NCBI RefSeq assembly: GCF_000708715.2
Contig: NZ_JENB01000001.1
Coordinates: 62,001-126,000 of the forward strand
Reading direction: 5' to 3'
Source of the DNA: Pseudomonas putida W15Oct28
GTDB taxonomy: Bacteria > Pseudomonadota > Gammaproteobacteria > Pseudomonadales > Pseudomonadaceae
Length of the DNA: 64,000 nucleotides
The translations under genes were made by a program, and so were the position numbers. Positions 44,979-53,887 of this stretch are shown here, one piece after another; position 1 is the stretch's first letter; each line of letters opens with the position of its first letter. The notes beneath the pieces were generated by a model that was not told the origin of the DNA, did no database searches, and saw only the letters and a program-made list of their open reading frames with translations.

Positions 44979-45072
44979 GGCCCTTCGCGGGCTTGCCCGC
45001 TCCCACAGGATTCGCGCATTTCCTGAACTCAGCGCCAGACCTGTGGGAGCGGGCAAGCCCGCGAAGGGCTGC
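44979..45072. repeat. REP inverted pair, GTGGGAGCGGGC type
   Basis: CCTTCGCGGGCTTGCCCGCTCCCACAGG and its reverse complement flank a 32-base core, between the porin promoter and the HAD gene end. Confidence 0.85.
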
Positions 45073-45113
45073 AAAGCAGCCCCATTTCTATTAACTGAGT
45101 GTAATTGCGTCCT

Positions 45114-45713
45114 TCAGGAAGCAAGCGCCTGCGAACGCTGGCACGCGGGCATTTCATAGCGGTGCGGTTGCTGCCAGGCCAGGCGGGCCTGCACATCGAT
45201 TGCCGCGGCCTTCACCTTCTGTGCCCAGTTCTCGTCTTTCGGGCACACCACCACCACGCTAAAACCGTGGTCGACGCCTTCCAGCCGCACACCCTCGGAA
45301 TCATCAACATGCAGGTCGATGTCGAACGCCGAGGGCAACTTCGAGGGGGAGTTCTCCAGGCCGTTCTGGGCCAGGATATGCTGGTGCCGGTCACTGTTGA
45401 CCACGCCATCGACATGGATGCCGTAGAGCATCAGCCAGCGGCGGATGTAGGACGGTGTGCGCCCCGACGAGGTGTAGATCCAGATGCTGCAGCCCTGCCG
45501 GCGCAGGTCGCGGATCAGCGAGCGCGTGCCACTGCGCAGGGGCTCGCCCAACCAGCGATGGACGAAGTTCGGCAGCTTGCTGTCTTCGGCGGCAGCGTGC
45601 TCGGGCAGGCAGGCGAGCGTGTCGTCGATATCGAACGAAATGCGTACCTGGCCACGCTTGATCTTGCGCTCGATGGCTTGGCGCCCGCGAACGAACATGG
45701 ATGAACGTTGCAT
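45114..45713 (-). CDS. HAD-superfamily hydrolase-like protein
   Basis: A 199-residue protein with HAD motifs: nucleophile motif ISFDIDDTLACL (Asp near 27), motif II IWIYTSSGRTPSYIRRWLMLYGI, and acidic motif IV DLHVDDSEGVRLEG near 138. These predict a phosphatase or related phosphotransferase; the substrate is unknown. Its ATG overlaps the stop codon of the upstream Fic-like gene by one base (TGATG), so the two proteins are made together. Confidence 0.8.
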   Translation of the reverse strand: MQRSSMFVRGRQAIERKIKRGQVRISFDIDDTLACLPEHAAAEDSKLPNFVHRWLGEPLRSGTRSLIRDLRRQGCSIWIYTSSGRTPSYIRRWLMLYGIHVDGVVNSDRHQHILAQNGLENSPSKLPSAFDIDLHVDDSEGVRLEGVDHGFSVVVVCPKDENWAQKVKAAAIDVQARLAWQQPHRYEMPACQRSQALAS

Positions 45714-46411
45714 CAGCGGTGCCCCCCACAGACAGGCACGGGCGTGCCGTTCAGGAAGAACTTGCCGGGCTCAGGCGCCTTCTCTTCGAGGAAAGCGGCG
45801 TACTTTTTCTTGATCTTGGGTAGTTCGTACAAGGCCTTGACACCGTGTTTAGCGGAGTTGCGTATGACCGAGGACGGGTTGAAGTACCCCTCGGCGTTGT
45901 CCAGCGACAGCACGAATGGCGGCAACCCGGCACGCATCAGCAAGTAGCTGACGATGAGCGAACCTGTACGGTTGTTGCCTTCGATGAACAACTGCGGCTT
46001 GCTGAGGATACGTACATACACACCGGCTGCCCGCTTCCAGACCGAATCGCTGCGGTACGAGCAGTACCAGTTGTACAAGTCCTTGATGCCACCTTCGACG
46101 TTGTTGAAAAAGTGTGCCTCGGTTGCCGCGAGGTGCGGGGCATATTCCAGGCGGCGGGCCGGGTCGCTGCCGCACAGCACGGTGGCATTGATTTCCAGCA
46201 TCAGGTTCAGCTGTTGCAGGTCGAAGAGGTCGATACCGCGAGCGACATAGTCGTCAATCAGGGCGTAGCCTTCAAGCACGTTCAGCAGCACCTCGTCGGT
46301 AAACGGGTCCCGCGGTTCGGTGAAATGCCGGCTGAGTTCGGCAAAGCGGCCCTGCACCTCGCGCAGTGCGCGCTCTACCGCTGAAAGATCAAGACGACGC
46401 GTTGCTCGCAT
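45713..46411 (-). CDS. Fic-like protein with degenerate active-site motif
   Basis: A 232-residue Fic/DOC-fold protein. The canonical HxFx(D/E)GNxRxxR motif reads QLFIEGNNRTGS at residues 140-151: the catalytic His is Gln and the last Arg is Ser, while the EGN anion-binding core and first Arg remain. Classical AMP transfer is therefore doubtful. It overlaps the HAD gene, and the two lie downstream of pstB in the same direction after a hairpin. ATG at 46411 begins MRATRRLDLSAVERA; upstream codons to 46498 run through the hairpin and are unlikely. Confidence 0.82.
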   Translation of the reverse strand: MRATRRLDLSAVERALREVQGRFAELSRHFTEPRDPFTDEVLLNVLEGYALIDDYVARGIDLFDLQQLNLMLEINATVLCGSDPARRLEYAPHLAATEAHFFNNVEGGIKDLYNWYCSYRSDSVWKRAAGVYVRILSKPQLFIEGNNRTGSLIVSYLLMRAGLPPFVLSLDNAEGYFNPSSVIRNSAKHGVKALYELPKIKKKYAAFLEEKAPEPGKFFLNGTPVPVCGGHR

Positions 46412-46448
46412 TGGAAATCCCGGGTAACACTTTAACGGAAGGTAACGC

Positions 46449-46487
46449 GGCCGGGTGCTGCAACCGTCCTGGCTGCAACACCCGGCC
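46449..46487 (-). terminator. Hairpin downstream of pstB
   Basis: GGCCGGGTGCTGCA and TGCAACACCCGGCC pair at 13 of 14 positions around an 11-base loop, 19 bases past the pstB stop. No T-run follows, so it may process or slow rather than fully end the transcript. Confidence 0.6.
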
Positions 46488-46505
46488 ACCTTGGGCATGC
46501 CTGAC

Positions 46506-47327
46506 TCAGCTGAACTTGCCGCTGATGTAGTCGCTGGTCAGTTGCTCGCGTGGGTTCTGGAAAATCTGCGCCGTAGGGCCCATCTCGACCAGGTAGCCGG
46601 TGCGGCTGCCCTGGGAAATATCGACCGAGAAGAAGGCCGTGGTGTCGGCCACACGAATCGCCTGCTGCATGTTGTGGGTCACCAGGGCGATGGTGTAGTC
46701 CTTCTTCAGCTCGACCATCAGCTCTTCCACGCGACGGGTGGCAATCGGGTCGAGTGCGGAGCACGGTTCGTCCAGCAGCAGCACTTCGGGCTCGGTGGCG
46801 ATGGCACGGGCAATGCACAGGCGCTGCTGCTGGCCACCGGACAGCGACAGGCCGCTGACCTTGAGCTTGTCCTTCACTTCGTCCCACAGCGCGGCGCCTT
46901 GCAAGGCGTGCTTCACGCGGTCACCCAGGTCGCCCTTGTAGCGGTTCAGGCGCAGGCCGAAGGCGACGTTGTCGAAGATGCTCATCGAGAACGGGTTGGG
47001 CTGCTGGAATACCATGCCGATGTAACGGCGCACGACCACCGGGTCAACGCCCTTGCCGTAGACATCCTGGCCCAGGAAGTGCACATGGCCTTCAAACCGG
47101 AAGCCCTTCACCAGGTCGTTCATGCGGTTGAGGCTACGCAGCACGGTACTCTTGCCGCAGCCCGACGGCCCGATGAAGCCGGTGATCTCGTTCTTTCTGA
47201 TCGGCACATGGCTGTCACGCACGGCCATGAAGTTACCGTAGAAAATCTTGTCCAGCTTGCAGTCCATGACGATCGGGGTTGCTTCACTGACCATGGGAGC
47301 GGCTCTTTGCGCAGTGGATACGTTCAA
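46506..47327 (-). CDS. pstB: Phosphate ABC transporter ATP-binding protein
   Basis: A 273-residue ATPase of the high-affinity phosphate importer. Walker [10 protein letters not shown] (near 58), Q-loop FQQPNPF, signature [11 protein letters not shown] (near 157), Walker [13 protein letters not shown] and switch VTHNMQQA are all intact. The start is uncertain: TTG at 47327 with AAGGGAG upstream is chosen; TTG at 47348 and ATG at 47294 are alternatives. It is the last gene of pstSCAB; no phoU is attached, unlike the main pst operon of many bacteria. Confidence 0.92.
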   Translation of the reverse strand: MNVSTAQRAAPMVSEATPIVMDCKLDKIFYGNFMAVRDSHVPIRKNEITGFIGPSGCGKSTVLRSLNRMNDLVKGFRFEGHVHFLGQDVYGKGVDPVVVRRYIGMVFQQPNPFSMSIFDNVAFGLRLNRYKGDLGDRVKHALQGAALWDEVKDKLKVSGLSLSGGQQQRLCIARAIATEPEVLLLDEPCSALDPIATRRVEELMVELKKDYTIALVTHNMQQAIRVADTTAFFSVDISQGSRTGYLVEMGPTAQIFQNPREQLTSDYISGKFS

Positions 47328-47344
47328 GTTGGATGCTCCCTTTC

Positions 47345-48238
47345 TCAATACTTGGGCTTGCCGAAGACTCGGCTCAGAATGTTGATTACCAGCACGATCA
47401 TTACCAGCACCAGCGAGGCCGCCCAGGCGAGCTCGAGCTGGTTGTCGAATGGCATGCCGGAGAAGTTGTAAATCAGTACGGCGAGCGAGGCCGTAGGGTT
47501 CATGACCGCCAGGCTGCCGTCATGGTAGATCCAGTAGTTGCTGAACAACGCGGTGAACAGCAGTGGCGCGGTTTCGCCAGCGGCGCGGGCCACGGCCAAC
47601 ATGACGCCGGTGAGGATGGCCGGCAGGCCGGTGGGCAAGACGATCTTCCAGATCACCTGGGCACGGGTGCAGCCCATGCCGTAGGCGGCGTCCTTCATGA
47701 TCTTGGGCACCATCTTCATCGACTCTTCAGCAGTCAGCACCACGATCGGCAGCATCAGTACTGCCAGGGCCACACCGCCAGCCGGCGCCGAGTAGGTACC
47801 GGTGGTCATCACCACCAGGGCGTAGGCAAACACCCCGGCCAGGATCGACGGTAGGCCGGTGAGCATCTTGGCGGCAAAGCGCGCGGCGTTGGCCAGCTTG
47901 CTTTCGGGGCCGAGTTCGGCCAGGAACACCGCTGCCAGGATACCGACCGGTACCGCGATGGCGGCGGCAATGCCGACCATGACGAAGGTACCGGCCATGG
48001 CGTTACCAAAACCGCCACCCATCTCGAAACCGGTCGGCGGCAGCTCGGTGAACACTTCCAGGCTAAGGCGTGCACCGCCGCGGGTGATCAGCATGTACAG
48101 CACGGAAATCAGCGGCACGCTGGCCACCAATGCCGCCAGCCATGCCAGGGTGGTCAAAAGCACGCTGCGCAGGGCACGGCCTTCCAGCTTGCGTTGCAGG
48201 CTGGGCAATGCGGCTACAGGGGTCGTCAAGTCAGTCAT
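47345..48238 (-). CDS. pstA: Phosphate ABC transporter permease PstA
   Basis: A 297-residue permease with six membrane segments (for example [19 protein letters not shown], and the C-terminal [17 protein letters not shown]). The ATPase-contact loop [25 protein letters not shown] is near residue 195. It overlaps pstC by four bases and partners PstC in the channel. Confidence 0.93.
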   Translation of the reverse strand: MTDLTTPVAALPSLQRKLEGRALRSVLLTTLAWLAALVASVPLISVLYMLITRGGARLSLEVFTELPPTGFEMGGGFGNAMAGTFVMVGIAAAIAVPVGILAAVFLAELGPESKLANAARFAAKMLTGLPSILAGVFAYALVVMTTGTYSAPAGGVALAVLMLPIVVLTAEESMKMVPKIMKDAAYGMGCTRAQVIWKIVLPTGLPAILTGVMLAVARAAGETAPLLFTALFSNYWIYHDGSLAVMNPTASLAVLIYNFSGMPFDNQLELAWAASLVLVMIVLVINILSRVFGKPKY

Positions 48239-49203
48239 TGTTTGTTACCACGCTGGGCGTAGAGCATGATCATCGAGCCGAGCACGTTCACCAGCAGGGT
48301 GATGAACATCAGTACCAGTGCCGCGTACATCAGCACTTCGACCTCGTTCGGGCCGGCTTCCGGGAAGTTCAGCGCCAGCAGCGCCGCCAGGGTGTTGGCC
48401 GGGGCGAACAAGGAAAGGGACATGGTGTTGGCGTTGCCGACCAGCATGGCCAGCGCCATGGTTTCACCGAGCGCGCGGCCCAGGCCCAGCACCAGCGAAC
48501 CAAAGATGCCGGTAGCCGCAGATGGCACCATCACCTTGAGGATGGCTTCCCAGTGGGTAGTACCCATGCCGTAGGCCGCCTGCTTGGTTTTCATCGGTAC
48601 GCTGGTCAGCGCATCCTGGGAAACGGCAGCGATGGTCGGCAGGATCATGATCGCCAGAACCAGCGCAGCAGGCAGCAGGCCAGGCCCGCTCAGGGAGGTG
48701 CCGAAAAACGGGATCCAGCCCAGCTCGCTGTTCAACCAGGCGGTCAGCGGGCGAATCGCCGGGATGACCACATAGATGCCCCACAGGCCGTAGACCACGC
48801 TGGGGATGGCGGCGAGCAGTTCGACGATGGTGCGAAACACCGCGGCGAGCTTGGCCGGAAGGAAATCCTGGGTGAGGAAAATGGCCATGCTGACGCCGAA
48901 GAAACCGGCGATCAACAGGGCGATAAAGGCACTGTAAAGCGTGCCCCAGATCGCTGGCAGAATACCGTACTTGCCTTGGTTGACGTCCCAGACGCTGCCG
49001 AACAGCACGTCAAAGCCGTGCTTTTCGATGCCGGGCAGTGCCTTGCGGCCCACTTCGTAGACCAGCGCGAAGACCAGCGCCAGCACCAGCACCACACCAA
49101 TGCGTGCAAGCGCACGGAAGGTGCGATCGACCAGGAAGTCCTTCGCAGACGGTGGCTGGCACGCGGAGTCGGGGTTATCCGGTATGGCAAAAGGTGTGTT
49201 CAT
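48235..49203 (-). CDS. pstC: Phosphate ABC transporter permease PstC
   Basis: A 322-residue permease with about six to seven membrane segments. The binding-protein-dependent transport loop KQAAYGMGTTHWEAILKVMVP is near residue 220, and LGRALGETMALAMLVGN follows. ATG at 49203 begins MNTPFAIPDNPDS; a TTG six codons upstream is less likely. A hairpin separates it from pstS. Confidence 0.93.
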   Translation of the reverse strand: MNTPFAIPDNPDSACQPPSAKDFLVDRTFRALARIGVVLVLALVFALVYEVGRKALPGIEKHGFDVLFGSVWDVNQGKYGILPAIWGTLYSAFIALLIAGFFGVSMAIFLTQDFLPAKLAAVFRTIVELLAAIPSVVYGLWGIYVVIPAIRPLTAWLNSELGWIPFFGTSLSGPGLLPAALVLAIMILPTIAAVSQDALTSVPMKTKQAAYGMGTTHWEAILKVMVPSAATGIFGSLVLGLGRALGETMALAMLVGNANTMSLSLFAPANTLAALLALNFPEAGPNEVEVLMYAALVLMFITLLVNVLGSMIMLYAQRGNKQ

Positions 49204-49233
49204 TGGCGAGTTCCGGGACAAGGGACAAACACC

Positions 49234-49261
49234 CCCGGTATGGCTTCATGCCGATACCGGG
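49234..49261 (-). terminator. Hairpin between pstS and pstC
   Basis: CCCGGTAT and ATACCGGG form an 8-bp stem around 12 bases, in the 70-base gap after pstS. Such hairpins commonly make the binding protein more abundant than the membrane parts. Confidence 0.6.
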
Positions 49262-49273
49262 AGCGCCTGGGTA

Positions 49274-50305
49274 TTACTGGATGTTGGCGGACGCTTTACG
49301 CACCTGGTCGACAACCGACGCAGGCAGCGGGATGTAACCCATCGAGTCGGCGATGGTCTGGCCTTTGGTCAGGCTGTACTCGACCATTTCACGCATGGCC
49401 TTGGCTTTTGCCGGGTTGCCGTTGTCCTTGCGGAAGATCATCCAGGTGTAGGAAGTGATCGGGTAGGATTTGGCACCGTCCGGATCAGGCAGCCAGGCCA
49501 CCAGGTTTTCCGGCATGTTCACCGCAGCCAGTGCTTCGGCACCGCTTTCTGCGTTTGGCACGACGTATTGGCCAGCCTTGTTCTGCAGCACGGCGAAGTC
49601 GACCTTGGCCAGCTTGGCGAAGCCGTATTCGATGTAGCCGATGGCGCCCGGGGTCTGGCGGACGGTGGCGGTGATGCCATCGTTCTTCGGCGACTTGATG
49701 AACTTGTCGGTGGCCGGCCAGTTGACGGTGTTGCCCTCGCCCAGGCCTTGCTTGAAGTCAGCGTTGATGGCCGACAGGTGCTTGGTGAACACAGCGGTGG
49801 TACCGCTGGAGTCGGCACGCACAACCACGGTGATCGGGGTAGCTGGCAGTTTCAGCTCAGGGTTGGCCGCGGCGATTTGCGGGTCGTTCCACTGGGTGAT
49901 CTTGCCCAGGAAGATGTTGGAGTACACCTCGCGCGGCAGCTTCAGCCCTTTAGGGTTGCCCGGCAGGTTGTAGGCCAGGACGATTTCACCGGCGGTCATT
50001 GGCAGCAACTGCACGCCTTCGCCAACCTTGGCAATGTCTGCTTCGCTCATGGCCGAGTCGCTGGCGGCGAAGTCGACGGTCTTGTTCAGGAAGTCCTGAA
50101 CGCCCGCCCCGCTGCCCTTGGACTGGTAGTCAACGGTGACGCCAGCAGTGTTCTTGCTGAAGTCCTTGAACCAGGTCAGGTAGATCGGTGCAGGGAAGCT
50201 GGCGCCGGAACCTGTCAGGCGAACGTTTTCTGCAGCAAAGGCTGCCGAAGTGGCGCAAAGGGAGACCGCAACGGCGAGTGCAGCAGACTTCATCAGGCGT
50301 TTCAT
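49274..50305 (-). CDS. pstS: Periplasmic phosphate-binding protein
   Basis: A 343-residue exported binding protein; signal peptide about 1-25 (ending SAAFA). LTGSGASFPAPIYLTWF (about 30-46) and VRADSSGTTAVFTKHLS (near 160) hold the phosphate-binding Ser, Thr and Arg residues, and DFAASDSAMSE the Asp/Ser pair. AAGGAG lies 9 bases before the ATG. A Pho box is upstream at 50351-50368. It leads the operon pstSCAB. Confidence 0.94.
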   Translation of the reverse strand: MKRLMKSAALAVAVSLCATSAAFAAENVRLTGSGASFPAPIYLTWFKDFSKNTAGVTVDYQSKGSGAGVQDFLNKTVDFAASDSAMSEADIAKVGEGVQLLPMTAGEIVLAYNLPGNPKGLKLPREVYSNIFLGKITQWNDPQIAAANPELKLPATPITVVVRADSSGTTAVFTKHLSAINADFKQGLGEGNTVNWPATDKFIKSPKNDGITATVRQTPGAIGYIEYGFAKLAKVDFAVLQNKAGQYVVPNAESGAEALAAVNMPENLVAWLPDPDGAKSYPITSYTWMIFRKDNGNPAKAKAMREMVEYSLTKGQTIADSMGYIPLPASVVDQVRKASANIQ

Positions 50306-50350
50306 CAAAAAGTGCTCCTTGTGATGGCCGGCACACTTTGCATCAGCTGT

Positions 50351-50368
50351 GTTACAGCTTTGTGACTA
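50351..50368 (-). promoter_or_regulatory. Pho box upstream of pstS
   Basis: Read on the minus strand, TAGTCAC-AAAG-CTGTAAC gives two 7-base PhoB half-sites 11 bases apart with an A-rich spacer, close to the CTGTCAT-AWAW-CTGTCAT consensus. It ends 46 bases before the pstS start, so phosphate starvation should induce the operon through PhoB. Confidence 0.75.
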
Positions 50369-50487
50369 TTGAATGGCACCCCCCGTGGTAGAGCTTATTG
50401 CGGGTGCCATCACGGCAGGTTGATGTCATTCGCCGGTAACCGAAGGCGGCTATCACTTGGCCACCCCCGCCGACGTGAGCCTTTGCC

Positions 50488-51405
50488 ATGACCGAAACAG
50501 AACACGCCTTGATGAGGCGCATTCACCGTGAACTGCTCGACCACAGCGACGAAGAGCTGGAGCTGGAACTGGCCGAGGACGGCCACGACCTGAATGCGCT
50601 GTTCGACGAACATGTCGAGGACGGCAGCGAAAAGGCCGCGCGCAGGACTTACTTCCGTGAACTGTTCCGCCTGCAGGGCGAACTGGTAAAGCTGCAAAGC
50701 TGGGTGGTCAAGACCGGCCATAAAGTGGTGATCCTGTTCGAGGGCCGTGATGCTGCCGGCAAAGGCGGCGTGATCAAGCGCATCACCCAGCGCCTCAACC
50801 CCAGGGTGTGCCGGGTTGCCGCCCTGCCCGCGCCGAACGACCGCGAACGCACCCAGTGGTACTTCCAGCGTTACGTTTCACATTTGCCGGCAGCCGGCGA
50901 GATCGTGCTGTTCGACCGCAGCTGGTACAACCGCGCCGGCGTGGAAAAGGTCATGGGTTTTTGCAACGACGACCAGTACGAAGAGTTTTTCCGTACCGTG
51001 CCAGAGTTCGAACGCATGCTGGCGCGCTCGGGCATTCAGCTGATCAAGTACTGGTTTTCGATTTCCGACCAGGAGCAGCACCTGCGTTTTCTCAGCCGCG
51101 TACACGACCCGCTCAAGCAGTGGAAACTCAGCCCCATGGACCTGGAGTCTCGCCGGCGTTGGGAGGCCTACACCAAGGCCAAGGAAATCATGCTGGAGCG
51201 CACCCACATTGCCGAGGCGCCCTGGTGGGTGGTGCAGGCCGACGACAAGAAGAAGGCCAGGCTCAACTGTATCCACCATCTGCTTGGGCAAATGCCTTAT
51301 GAAGAGGTGGAAGTGCCGATGATCGAGCTGCCGCAACGGGTCAGGAAAGAGGACTACACCCGCAACCCGACGCCGATGCAAATCATCGTGCCACAGGTTT
51401 ACTGA
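50488..51405 (+). CDS. ppk2: Polyphosphate kinase 2
   Basis: A 305-residue PPK2 that transfers phosphate between polyphosphate and nucleoside diphosphates. Walker A is LFEGRDAAGKGGVIKRI (near 85), Walker B-like LFDRSWYNRAGVEKVMGF near 145, and the lid region LSPMDLESRRRWEAYTKAKEIML near 215. The long acidic N-terminal part (ELELELAEDGHDLNALFDEHVED) is common in this branch. It is divergent from pstS, linking phosphate uptake and polyphosphate use at one locus. Confidence 0.93.
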   Translation: MTETEHALMRRIHRELLDHSDEELELELAEDGHDLNALFDEHVEDGSEKAARRTYFRELFRLQGELVKLQSWVVKTGHKVVILFEGRDAAGKGGVIKRITQRLNPRVCRVAALPAPNDRERTQWYFQRYVSHLPAAGEIVLFDRSWYNRAGVEKVMGFCNDDQYEEFFRTVPEFERMLARSGIQLIKYWFSISDQEQHLRFLSRVHDPLKQWKLSPMDLESRRRWEAYTKAKEIMLERTHIAEAPWWVVQADDKKKARLNCIHHLLGQMPYEEVEVPMIELPQRVRKEDYTRNPTPMQIIVPQVY

Positions 51406-51426
51406 TATCTGCTTGGGGCGCTGTGT

Positions 51427-51816
51427 TTACGCGCAGCGCCTGAGCAAGGTCTTGATCGGGCGCCTTACCCGGCGCTTGGCCACCTGCCTTGGCTTGATCC
51501 AGCGGCAGGCGTCGATTTCGTTCAGGGGGCGCGGCTTGTCTGCGGCTTTGCGGGCTTCGAAGAGGTAATGAATGACCCGCTCCTCGCGGTACTCACTGAC
51601 GAAGCGCAACTCATCGAAGGCCAGGCCTGTTTCTTCCGCCATCTCTCGCCGGGCCGCCTGCAGCGGCGTTTCGTCCGGCTCTACCCTGCCACCCGGCAGG
51701 TTCCACTTGGCGTTGCGCTTGCGCACGAAAAGCACCTGGCCATCCTTGCGGTAAATGACCGTGGCGCGGAGTTTGATGCCTTTGCGCCTGGCTGTAGCGC
51801 TGTCCATTGCCTTCAT
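51427..51816 (-). CDS. Nudix hydrolase
   Basis: A 129-residue Nudix protein. The Nudix box [24 protein letters not shown] (about 42-65) is complete, preceded by KWNLPGG. The basic C-terminus [20 protein letters not shown] is unusual and may bind nucleic acid or polyphosphate. The substrate cannot be told. A second ATG three codons in (51807) is also possible. It converges on ppk2 with 21 bases between them; GGCGCTG/CAGCGCC at 51418-51440 may be a shared stop. Confidence 0.87.
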   Translation of the reverse strand: MKAMDSATARRKGIKLRATVIYRKDGQVLFVRKRNAKWNLPGGRVEPDETPLQAARREMAEETGLAFDELRFVSEYREERVIHYLFEARKAADKPRPLNEIDACRWIKPRQVAKRRVRRPIKTLLRRCA

Positions 51817-51918
51817 GCGTCATCCCGGTTCGACTCGCTGGGCTGGAGCACTGCAATGGCTCCTGCCTCAACCCTAAAGGCTCAATGTGTCGATTGGATG
51901 ACTACCGCCGGGGGTGAA

Positions 51919-52146
51919 TCAGCCAATGCCGACAATACCCGCTTCATCGCCTTCCCGGTTGCGGTTGCGGTATGCGCACTCGAACTCGGCCTGGGCCCGT
52001 GTGGAAAAGTTGAGGCTCAAGCGCATCTTTTCTTGGGTGTCGTAAAGGTCATAACCCTCTCCCAGGGCGGCAGGAAAGCCAAGACGCCGAGGGTAAACCT
52101 CTCTCTTTACTGGCACAGCGGGCACCACAACGAAGCGCGTCTGCAT
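51919..52146 (-). CDS. Small hypothetical protein
   Basis: A 75-residue frame with GAGGGA six bases upstream of its ATG. The composition is protein-like (VVVPAVPVKREVYPRRLGF, GYDLYDTQEKMRLSLNFSTRAQAEFECAY) and the C-terminal half is charged. I do not recognise the family. It stands alone between the Nudix and MAPEG genes. Confidence 0.55.
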   Translation of the reverse strand: MQTRFVVVPAVPVKREVYPRRLGFPAALGEGYDLYDTQEKMRLSLNFSTRAQAEFECAYRNRNREGDEAGIVGIG

Positions 52147-52224
52147 GATCGTCCCTCTTCGGCAGTGCTTAAGTATTAGTACTGCTATGTGAAGGCATCA
52201 AGATGACTCATGCAATATTTTGGT

Positions 52225-52650
52225 TCAGCCAGCTATTCTCGCGGTAATAAGTGTGCAGAAACCCAACAGGCAGACAGCCCCGATGGCATAGAACAGCGTT
52301 CTCCATGGCTGCAGACGCAGCAGATAGGCCAAGGTATGCAGGACCCTGGCAAGGGTGAAAGCAATGCTCAGCCACACAATGGGCTGCGCCGCTGTATCCA
52401 GGGCGATAGCCAGCCCACCCAAGGCGAAAAAAGCCGGGATGTTTTCCAGGTCGTTAGCCCAGACCTTGGCGGCGCGGATCACTTCAGGTCGCTCAGCCGC
52501 TTGCGCCGCGTGTTTGAAGACAGCGGCATCCTCCGGGTTGGTGAACGCCACAAAACGCAAGCGGTGATAGCCCTGGTAACAGGAGACCATGAACATCTTC
52601 AGGAACAGCACCACCATACACAGCGCATAGACACTCAAGGCATTGCTCAT
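52225..52650 (-). CDS. MAPEG-family membrane protein
   Basis: A 141-residue four-helix membrane protein of the MAPEG (microsomal glutathione transferase-like) family. The mark is RAAKVWANDLENIPAFFALGGLAIAL (about 60-85), including the conserved Asn-Asp-x-Glu-Asn/N-P cluster, followed by FTLARVLHTLAYLL. Such proteins use glutathione in detoxification. Its ATG overlaps the stop of the upstream gene by four bases, so the two are co-translated. Confidence 0.88.
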   Translation of the reverse strand: MSNALSVYALCMVVLFLKMFMVSCYQGYHRLRFVAFTNPEDAAVFKHAAQAAERPEVIRAAKVWANDLENIPAFFALGGLAIALDTAAQPIVWLSIAFTLARVLHTLAYLLRLQPWRTLFYAIGAVCLLGFCTLITARIAG

Positions 52651-52961
52651 GGCTGACGCACCCCGGCAACGCCTCTATTGACCAGATACAACAGCGGCCC
52701 CGCCGAAACGAACACAGCCGTCAACAACAGGTAGGGCACCAACGACAACCCCTTCCCGCCCCGTGCACGGTTGTCCCTGACCATCCAGACGCAGGCCAGC
52801 CCTGCCATCAGGTACAGGTCGATGACGACCTGAGCGGTGTCAGGCCGGGACATCAGTTGCAGCCCGAACGCTAGCAGCGACTGCTCGGCAATCAGCATCG
52901 CCCAGCCGGTAAACAGCGAAAACAGCACCAGCAACGCCAGCGCGCAGATACGCAAGCCCAT
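52647..52961 (-). CDS. Small membrane protein, DUF2834-like
   Basis: A 104-residue protein with three hydrophobic segments (ICALALLVLFSLFTGWAML, VIDLYLMAGLACVWMV, LVPYLLLTAVFVSAGPLLYLV). The DLYxxxGLxxVWMxRDNRARG and PYLLLT...GPLLYLVNR pattern resembles DUF2834. Function unknown. AAGGA precedes the ATG at 52961; a longer frame to 53018 ends in the regulator palindrome and is unlikely. Overlaps the MAPEG gene. Confidence 0.75.
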   Translation of the reverse strand: MGLRICALALLVLFSLFTGWAMLIAEQSLLAFGLQLMSRPDTAQVVIDLYLMAGLACVWMVRDNRARGGKGLSLVPYLLLTAVFVSAGPLLYLVNRGVAGVRQP

Positions 52962-53017
52962 CGTCCTTTCCTCGGTAGGGTTTGCCGGCACAGTAGTGAT
53001 AGGGTTGCCTGCGCTCA

Positions 53018-53034
53018 ATGACCTCTGAGGTCAT
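53018..53034. promoter_or_regulatory. 17-bp perfect palindrome, candidate XRE operator
   Basis: ATGACCTC-T-GAGGTCAT lies between the divergent membrane-protein and XRE genes, 57 bases before one start and 35 before the other. The length and position fit a dimer site for the adjacent regulator controlling both directions. Confidence 0.65.
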
Positions 53035-53068
53035 GGACGCTGCAATCAAGGACGATCAGGATCAACGC

Positions 53069-53887
53069 ATGAGTCATCATCTGTTCCACCGCAAAAGCCC
53101 TGCGCCGGATACATCGGCAGGCCAGCACCTGCGCCACTTGCGCCAGCAGGCCGGGCTCAGCCAGCTGGCGCTTTCGCTATTGGCTGGCGTATCGCAGCGC
53201 CACCTGAGCTGCCTGGAAACCGGCCGCGCCAAGGCCAGCCCTGGCACCTTGCATGCCCTGCTTTCGGCCCTTGGCGCGCCACTGGAGCACTGCAACGAAG
53301 TGTTCATTGCCGCCGGGTACGCGCCCCGCTACGCGGCCTCGCCGCTCGACGCGCCTGAACTGGCATTGGTGCATGCCGCCATCGAACACATCCTGCAGGC
53401 GAACAACCCAGCACCTGCAATCGTCATCGACAGCAACTGGGAGGTCATCGCTGCCAATGCCAGTACCGGCCTGCTGCTGGCGATGGTGGGTGTTGGGGCG
53501 CAGGCTGCGCCCGGCCTCAACCTTCTGGATACGCTGCTGCGCCCTGGCGGCCTGGGCGATCATCTGGCCAATGCGCAGGAAATTCGTGCCGTGGCCTGGC
53601 AACGTGCATCCAGGGAGGCAGTCGGCAACCCGGCGCTGGCAGAACACTTGCGCAAACTTCCAGCCCCGGCCAACCCGGAACAGGCCGCAGGCATCGCGCC
53701 CGTGTTGCTGACCCGCGTGAGCACCCCCTATGGCGAGCTGAGGTTCCTGTCGACCTTCACCACCTTCGGCATGCCGCTGGACATCACGGTGGAATCACTG
53801 CGGATCGAGCACCTGATCCCCGCCGACCCGCAAACCCGGCAGAGGATGCAGGCGGCGTTTGATCAATGGTCGGCGGTTACAGCGTGA
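53069..53887 (+). CDS. XRE-family regulator with MmyB-like ligand domain
   Basis: A 272-residue regulator: HTH at about 16-75 (LRHLRQQAGLSQLALSLLAGVSQRHLSCLETGRAKASPGTLHALLSALG), then an MmyB-like/PAS-like domain (about 95-265) with IVIDSNWEVIAANASTGLLL. This class often controls a neighbouring redox or detoxification gene. ATG at 53069 has AGGA eight bases upstream; the in-frame ATG at 53018 lies inside the palindrome and is unlikely to be the start. It probably controls the divergent MAPEG operon. Confidence 0.87.
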   Translation: MSHHLFHRKSPAPDTSAGQHLRHLRQQAGLSQLALSLLAGVSQRHLSCLETGRAKASPGTLHALLSALGAPLEHCNEVFIAAGYAPRYAASPLDAPELALVHAAIEHILQANNPAPAIVIDSNWEVIAANASTGLLLAMVGVGAQAAPGLNLLDTLLRPGGLGDHLANAQEIRAVAWQRASREAVGNPALAEHLRKLPAPANPEQAAGIAPVLLTRVSTPYGELRFLSTFTTFGMPLDITVESLRIEHLIPADPQTRQRMQAAFDQWSAVTA

